DNA of 51,505 nt, from positions 1 to 51,505 of the forward strand of contig JAHRVB010000025.1 of the NCBI GenBank assembly GCA_019090895.1, read 5' to 3'. The stretch comes from Kangiellaceae bacterium (GTDB lineage: Bacteria > Pseudomonadota > Gammaproteobacteria > Enterobacterales > Kangiellaceae). The notes below the pieces were generated by a model that did no database searches, was not told the origin of the DNA, and worked only from the letters and a program-made list of their open reading frames with translations. The stretch's first letter is position 1, and each line of letters opens with the position of its first letter. This document shows positions 48,610 to 51,505 of this stretch, piece by piece. Both the position numbers and the translations under genes were made by a program.

Positions 48610-49428
48610 ATGTCAATCCGCCAACATTATCAATTTGAAAACGTGCTCGGTCGTAAAGTTGGGCGTTTTAATCTAGGTCTTAACACTCAATTCATTGTTT
48701 ATCGAATAGGAGACACTGTCTTTGATACGGGTCCCAGCAATCAATGGCGACACGTTAAATCCTTTATTACTCAATCCCCCGTAAAGAAATTGTTATTAAC
48801 CCATCATCATGAAGATCACAGTGGAAATGCCCAGCGGATCGCTAGCCTGTGTAAGTTAATCCCCAGAGCACCAGCCCTTTCTCAAAAGAAACTGAATAAG
48901 GGATACCCTACGCCTTTAATACAAAAGATAATTTGGGGCAGTCCCAAACGGACCATTAGCACCGAAATTGACGATATCGAATACTTAAGCGACGGTAACC
49001 CTATTTATCCTATAGCAACACCAGGCCATGCCAAAGATCTGACCTGCTACCATTTACCAGTTCAGGGATATTTTTTTAGCGGTGATTTGTTTATTGCACG
49101 TAAGTTAAAGCTTTTACGAAGTGATGAGAATTTACAACAGCTAGTCGATAGCTTACGTAAAGCCATCGCACTGGATTTTAAAACGATGTTTTGCCCCCAT
49201 GGCGGAGTTGTTGAAAATGGTAAAAGCGCACTTCAATCGAAATTGGACTATATATTAAATCTGTGCGATAAAACGCAGACGATGTATCGTCAAGGAACCG
49301 ACACTCACCAAATTATGATTGAATTGCTGGGACCGGAAGATGCCATTGGGAAAATATCCCGAGGTAACTTAAGTCGCCGCAACTTAATCGAGCAATGCAA
49401 ATTGGTTGAGTTGGCGACAACAACCTAA
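48610..49428 (+). CDS. Metallo-beta-lactamase-fold hydrolase
   Basis: A 272-aa cytosolic MBL-fold protein. The zinc motif is THHHEDHSGN (HxHxDH, about 64-73), with GHAKDL (His about 140) and the bridging Asp in FFSGDLF, then CPHGG (His about 200). It has a C-terminal winged-helix-like tail (about 210-265, ISRGNLSRRNLIEQC). This resembles the LACTB2/glyoxalase-II-like group more than true beta-lactamases. The substrate is unknown. It is followed 32 bp later by a small conserved-looking gene, probably in the same transcript. Confidence 0.9.
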   Translation: MSIRQHYQFENVLGRKVGRFNLGLNTQFIVYRIGDTVFDTGPSNQWRHVKSFITQSPVKKLLLTHHHEDHSGNAQRIASLCKLIPRAPALSQKKLNKGYPTPLIQKIIWGSPKRTISTEIDDIEYLSDGNPIYPIATPGHAKDLTCYHLPVQGYFFSGDLFIARKLKLLRSDENLQQLVDSLRKAIALDFKTMFCPHGGVVENGKSALQSKLDYILNLCDKTQTMYRQGTDTHQIMIELLGPEDAIGKISRGNLSRRNLIEQCKLVELATTT

Positions 49429-49460
49429 GCAAGTCGACTAAATAATAAGAGAATATAAAA

Positions 49461-49796
49461 TTGACCACTCCTGTTTTAGAAAAACTATCCGATATCGCCA
49501 CTGAAGCACACACCTTGGTACAACAAAATCATTTAGATATTAATCCGGTAGTGGGTATAAGCCGAAGCATGAGAGCTAGTGGTTTTGCAGCAGATGCGAT
49601 GACGATTGATTGCTTAAAAACTAAACGAAGAATTATTTTGATACTTCAGGATAATCTGCCGGAAGTTATCCGCTATCAGTTTGCATTTAAAAATAAAGAT
49701 CCCAGTGACCATTTTGAAGTCATTAATTTTAGTCAGTTAACCGTTGAGAAACTCTATGATTGGATCGTTAGTTATTTCACAGAAAAAATCAATTGA
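49461..49796 (+). CDS. Hypothetical protein of about 111 aa
   Basis: I do not recognise a family. The protein is compact, soluble and has mixed alpha/beta character (MRASGFAADAMTIDCLKTKRR, then IILILQDNLPEVIRYQFAF and VEKLYDWIVSYF), with no signal or membrane segment. The start is TTG at 49461 with AAGAGAA upstream; an ATG start would remove the first third. Its position 32 bp after the MBL gene suggests a functional pair. Confidence 0.65.
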   Translation: MTTPVLEKLSDIATEAHTLVQQNHLDINPVVGISRSMRASGFAADAMTIDCLKTKRRIILILQDNLPEVIRYQFAFKNKDPSDHFEVINFSQLTVEKLYDWIVSYFTEKIN

Positions 49797-49933
49797 ACAT
49801 TTATCAATGCCAAACTACCAAAATTATTGAAATATCGCCTCAATCCTCACTAAAAACGGCCAAGTCCGATCTGTACTAAATTCGAGCGAGGGGGCTTAAA
49901 TCCGATTGATACCCTAATTAGCAATTACTCTAG

Positions 49934-50377
49934 TTAACGCCCGGCAACCTTATCTATCTCTTTTAACAATTGGTCGCACAAGCTCTTTAACTGATGCAAA
50001 TTCTCAGTTGGCATGGTTGATTGACAAGCAAGCGACTCGGGCACCTCTTTCGCAGATTGCTTTAATTGGAGCCCTGCGGATGTGAGGCTGATGACTTTGC
50101 GGCGTTCATCTTCTACCGACAACGACCGTGTAAGATACCCCTTGGCTTCCAGCCTTTTAAGCAATGGTGTAAGAGTTCCGGAATCCAGCCGTGTATGGCC
50201 ACTCAATTCTTTCACGCTTACTCCTTCTCTCTGCCACAAGCTCATCATTACAACGTATTGAGGATAAGTTAGGCCGAGAGGCTGCAACAACGGTCGGTAA
50301 GCCCGAATGAGTGCATTGGAAGCTGAATACAGCGAATGACAAACCTGTGAATCAAGCTCCAAAATGGTGTACTTCAT
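49934..50377 (-). CDS. MarR-family regulator, OhrR-like
   Basis: From the ATG at 50377 the protein is 147 aa, normal for the family; the frame extends 23 codons further upstream across one of the operator copies, so the longer start is unlikely. The pattern LELDSQVCHSLYSASNALIRAYRPLLQPLGLTYPQ (positions about 7-41) is that of OhrR proteins, including the redox-sensing Cys (Cys13). The winged helix is VKELSGHTRLDSGTLTPLLKRLEAKGYLTR, with DERRKVISLT for the wing. OhrR proteins lose DNA binding when Cys is oxidised by organic peroxides. The usual ohr gene is not next door; instead a secreted haem protein is divergent. Confidence 0.88.
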   Translation of the reverse strand: MKYTILELDSQVCHSLYSASNALIRAYRPLLQPLGLTYPQYVVMMSLWQREGVSVKELSGHTRLDSGTLTPLLKRLEAKGYLTRSLSVEDERRKVISLTSAGLQLKQSAKEVPESLACQSTMPTENLHQLKSLCDQLLKEIDKVAGR

Positions 50378-50416
50378 TAATATCTCTATATTGTAAGACT
50401 CTAGTAAAACGATTAT

Positions 50417-50486
50417 TTTGCGCACAAACGATTGACAATGCAACAACGCAATTTATATTATACGCAAATAGTTTGCGCACAAACTA
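50417..50486. promoter_or_regulatory. Paired MarR/OhrR operators around a sigma70 promoter
   Basis: The 13-mer TTTGCGCACAAAC occurs twice: 50417-50429 and 50472-50484. The second copy is within a longer palindrome, TAGTTTG (50469-50475) / CAAACTA (50480-50486). Between them lies TTGACA (50432-50437), an 18-nt spacer and TATTAT (50456-50461), driving the rightward gene. One operator abuts the -35 and the other covers the start-site region, an arrangement suited to repression by the adjacent regulator and probably to autoregulation. Confidence 0.78.
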
Positions 50487-50513
50487 ATATAAATCCATTG
50501 AGGGGAAAAAACG

Positions 50514-51158
50514 ATGAAATTAATAAGAGCGATAAAACCGATACAATTATTGGTTAGCTTGTTGGTAGCTACCAACTTATTGACGATGAATGCCATTGCT
50601 GAAGAAACACCAAAGCCTGCAACTATACACAACGGCCAAATAAAAATATCGGATAAGACCTTTAGTTGTATTAGAGAAATGACCAAGGTCAGAGGATTTT
50701 ATGTGGACAATCTACTTGGCGATATTGAAGGAACTCTAAAGACAGCCCAATCTGAGAACGGAGGCACATATCCTCCTGGCTCTTTAGTCCAACTAGTGCC
50801 CGGGGAAGTCATGGTAAAACACCATAAAGGGTTCAATGCAGCAACTAAAGACTGGGAATTCTTTGAATTAGATGCAACAAAAGATGGAAGTAAAATCAGA
50901 AAACGAGGGTTTGCAGACGTCGTCAATCGTTTTGGTGGCAACTGTTTTGGTTGTCATATAAAAGCTAAACCTCAATGGGATATGATCTGCGAGACGGGGC
51001 ATGGTTGTGATCCTATCCCTCTAACCAAAGATATATTAGCGCTGCTACAGAAAACCGATCCTCGTTGTAAAAATAATGAGGCGCTTACTGAAGTAGAAAT
51101 TAAAAAACTCGCTTATTTAAAGAAAGTGCTAAGTGCAACAAAACCCGATGCTCAATAA
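50514..51158 (+). CDS. Secreted haem-c binding protein (cytochrome P460-like)
   Basis: A 214-aa protein with a signal peptide (about 8-29, cleavage after NAIA). A single haem c motif CFGCH is at 144-148, with additional Cys at about 158, 164 and 188. The segment before it (YPPGSLVQLVPGEVMVKHHKG, WEFFELDATKDGSK) followed by a C-terminal CxxCH resembles the cytochrome P460/c'-beta layout; I infer this from pattern only. It is periplasmic after export. It has a strong promoter bracketed by two operator copies and GAGGGG as RBS, so it is probably repressed by the divergent OhrR-like regulator and induced by oxidants. The function is unknown; NO, hydroxylamine or peroxide chemistry would suit the family. 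Confidence 0.75.
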   Translation: MKLIRAIKPIQLLVSLLVATNLLTMNAIAEETPKPATIHNGQIKISDKTFSCIREMTKVRGFYVDNLLGDIEGTLKTAQSENGGTYPPGSLVQLVPGEVMVKHHKGFNAATKDWEFFELDATKDGSKIRKRGFADVVNRFGGNCFGCHIKAKPQWDMICETGHGCDPIPLTKDILALLQKTDPRCKNNEALTEVEIKKLAYLKKVLSATKPDAQ

Positions 51159-51285
51159 TAAATTAAAGATTATATCCGAGTAAACTAAGAAATAGTATTT
51201 AACTAAATGTATTTCCACAATTTTTAATTAGACACTAGTGCATACAAAAAACAGGAGTAGCAAAAGCAATTATTATACATTAGCA

Positions 51286-51340
51286 AGAGAACTGCCTAAC
51301 ATTCTGGTTTTTAAATAGTTATTAAAACCGGCAGTTCTCT
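51286..51340 (+). terminator. Long two-part hairpin, possible terminator
   Basis: AGAGAACTGCC (51286-51296) pairs with GGCAGTTCTCT (51330-51340). Inside, GGTTTT (51306-51311) pairs with AAAACC (51324-51329), leaving a 9-nt bulge on the left side. Only four T follow. It lies 127 nt after the haem protein stop and is the only structure that could end that transcript. Confidence 0.5.
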
Positions 51341-51413
51341 TTTGTGTGTAAAACATAAAATGAAGAATATGTGAACAAGACTCAGTTGATACACAAGCCT
51401 AATTAATCCTCCG

Positions 51414-51503
51414 TTATTTAAGTTTTGATAAGTCCAGTGATTCTTCAACTTTTCTAGCTATCGCTCGAGCCATTCCTAAATTCCCTTTAGCCTTGTCGAT
51501 CAC
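51414..51503 (-). CDS. C-terminal end of a gene entering from the right edge
   Basis: On the minus strand an open frame from the window edge reads VIDKAKGNLGMARAIARKVE and then ESLDLSKLK before a TAA at 51416-51414. The composition is that of a helical C-terminus. It is too short to assign a family. Confidence 0.5.
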   Translation of the reverse strand: MIDKAKGNLGMARAIARKVEESLDLSKLK

Positions 51504-51505
51504 CA

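Noticed and set aside
50378-50446. Longer start for the OhrR-like regulator
   Set aside because: The 23 extra codons run through an operator copy and lack family similarity; homology starts at the ATG at 50377.

Overview
The window comes from a Gram-negative gammaproteobacterium of moderate GC (roughly 40% by eye). The evidence is gene order and content: pilMNOPQ-aroK-aroB-damX-hemE in one direction, crp next to an OsmC-family gene (as with yhfA in enterics), a pst-phoU cluster, a trimeric-type porin, PBP1A, and thrABC and leu operons controlled by ribosome-mediated attenuators. The flavour is that of marine gammaproteobacteria (Alteromonadales/Oceanospirillales, possibly Kangiellaceae-like), but that placement is inference. 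Most of the window is chromosomal core. I saw no tRNA, rRNA, CRISPR array, insertion sequence or prophage.

Layout. 1-1423: 3' part of a hybrid histidine kinase/response regulator ending in an AraC-type DNA-binding domain. 1443-6579 (minus): leucine operon in the order leader peptide - attenuator - small unknown ORF - leuC - leuD - leuB - leuA. 6868-11960 (plus): threonine operon thrL - attenuator - thrA - thrB - thrC. 11957-17713: a ToxR/CadC-type TPR regulator divergent from a secreted amidohydrolase, a serine beta-lactamase-family hydrolase and a GFA-domain protein. 17740-23661 (minus): truncated methyltransferase, group II truncated haemoglobin, coaD, GMC oxidoreductase with a Tat-exported partner, YheT hydrolase and an FMN glutamate-synthase-like protein. 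24084-26672 (plus): a large Ig-repeat lipoprotein. 26774-36152 (minus): hemE, damX, aroB, aroK, pilQPONM. 36501-39308 (plus): mrcA. 39330-48147: DUF1287 protein, crp, OsmC protein, then phoU-pstB-pstA-pstC, pstS and a porin. 48610-51158: MBL-fold hydrolase with a small partner, an OhrR-like MarR regulator, and a divergent secreted c-type haem protein. A gene fragment is at the right edge.

How genes work together. The leu and thr operons are divergent, and each starts with a leader ORF followed by mutually exclusive antiterminator and terminator hairpins that can be read base by base. The thr leader is dense in Thr, Ile and Met codons, the three products made from homoserine. The pstS and porin promoters both carry PhoB-type 11-bp repeats exactly 10 nt from a -10 hexamer, so phosphate starvation probably induces the porin with the Pst transporter. 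The OhrR-like regulator faces its likely target across two copies of one operator sequence that bracket a near-consensus sigma70 promoter.

The most novel-looking items are the small ORF between the leu attenuator and leuC, the Thr/Ile/Met leader, the OhrR-like/cytochrome pair, and competing hairpins in front of the MBL gene. I do not see a wholly new multi-gene defence or mobile system.
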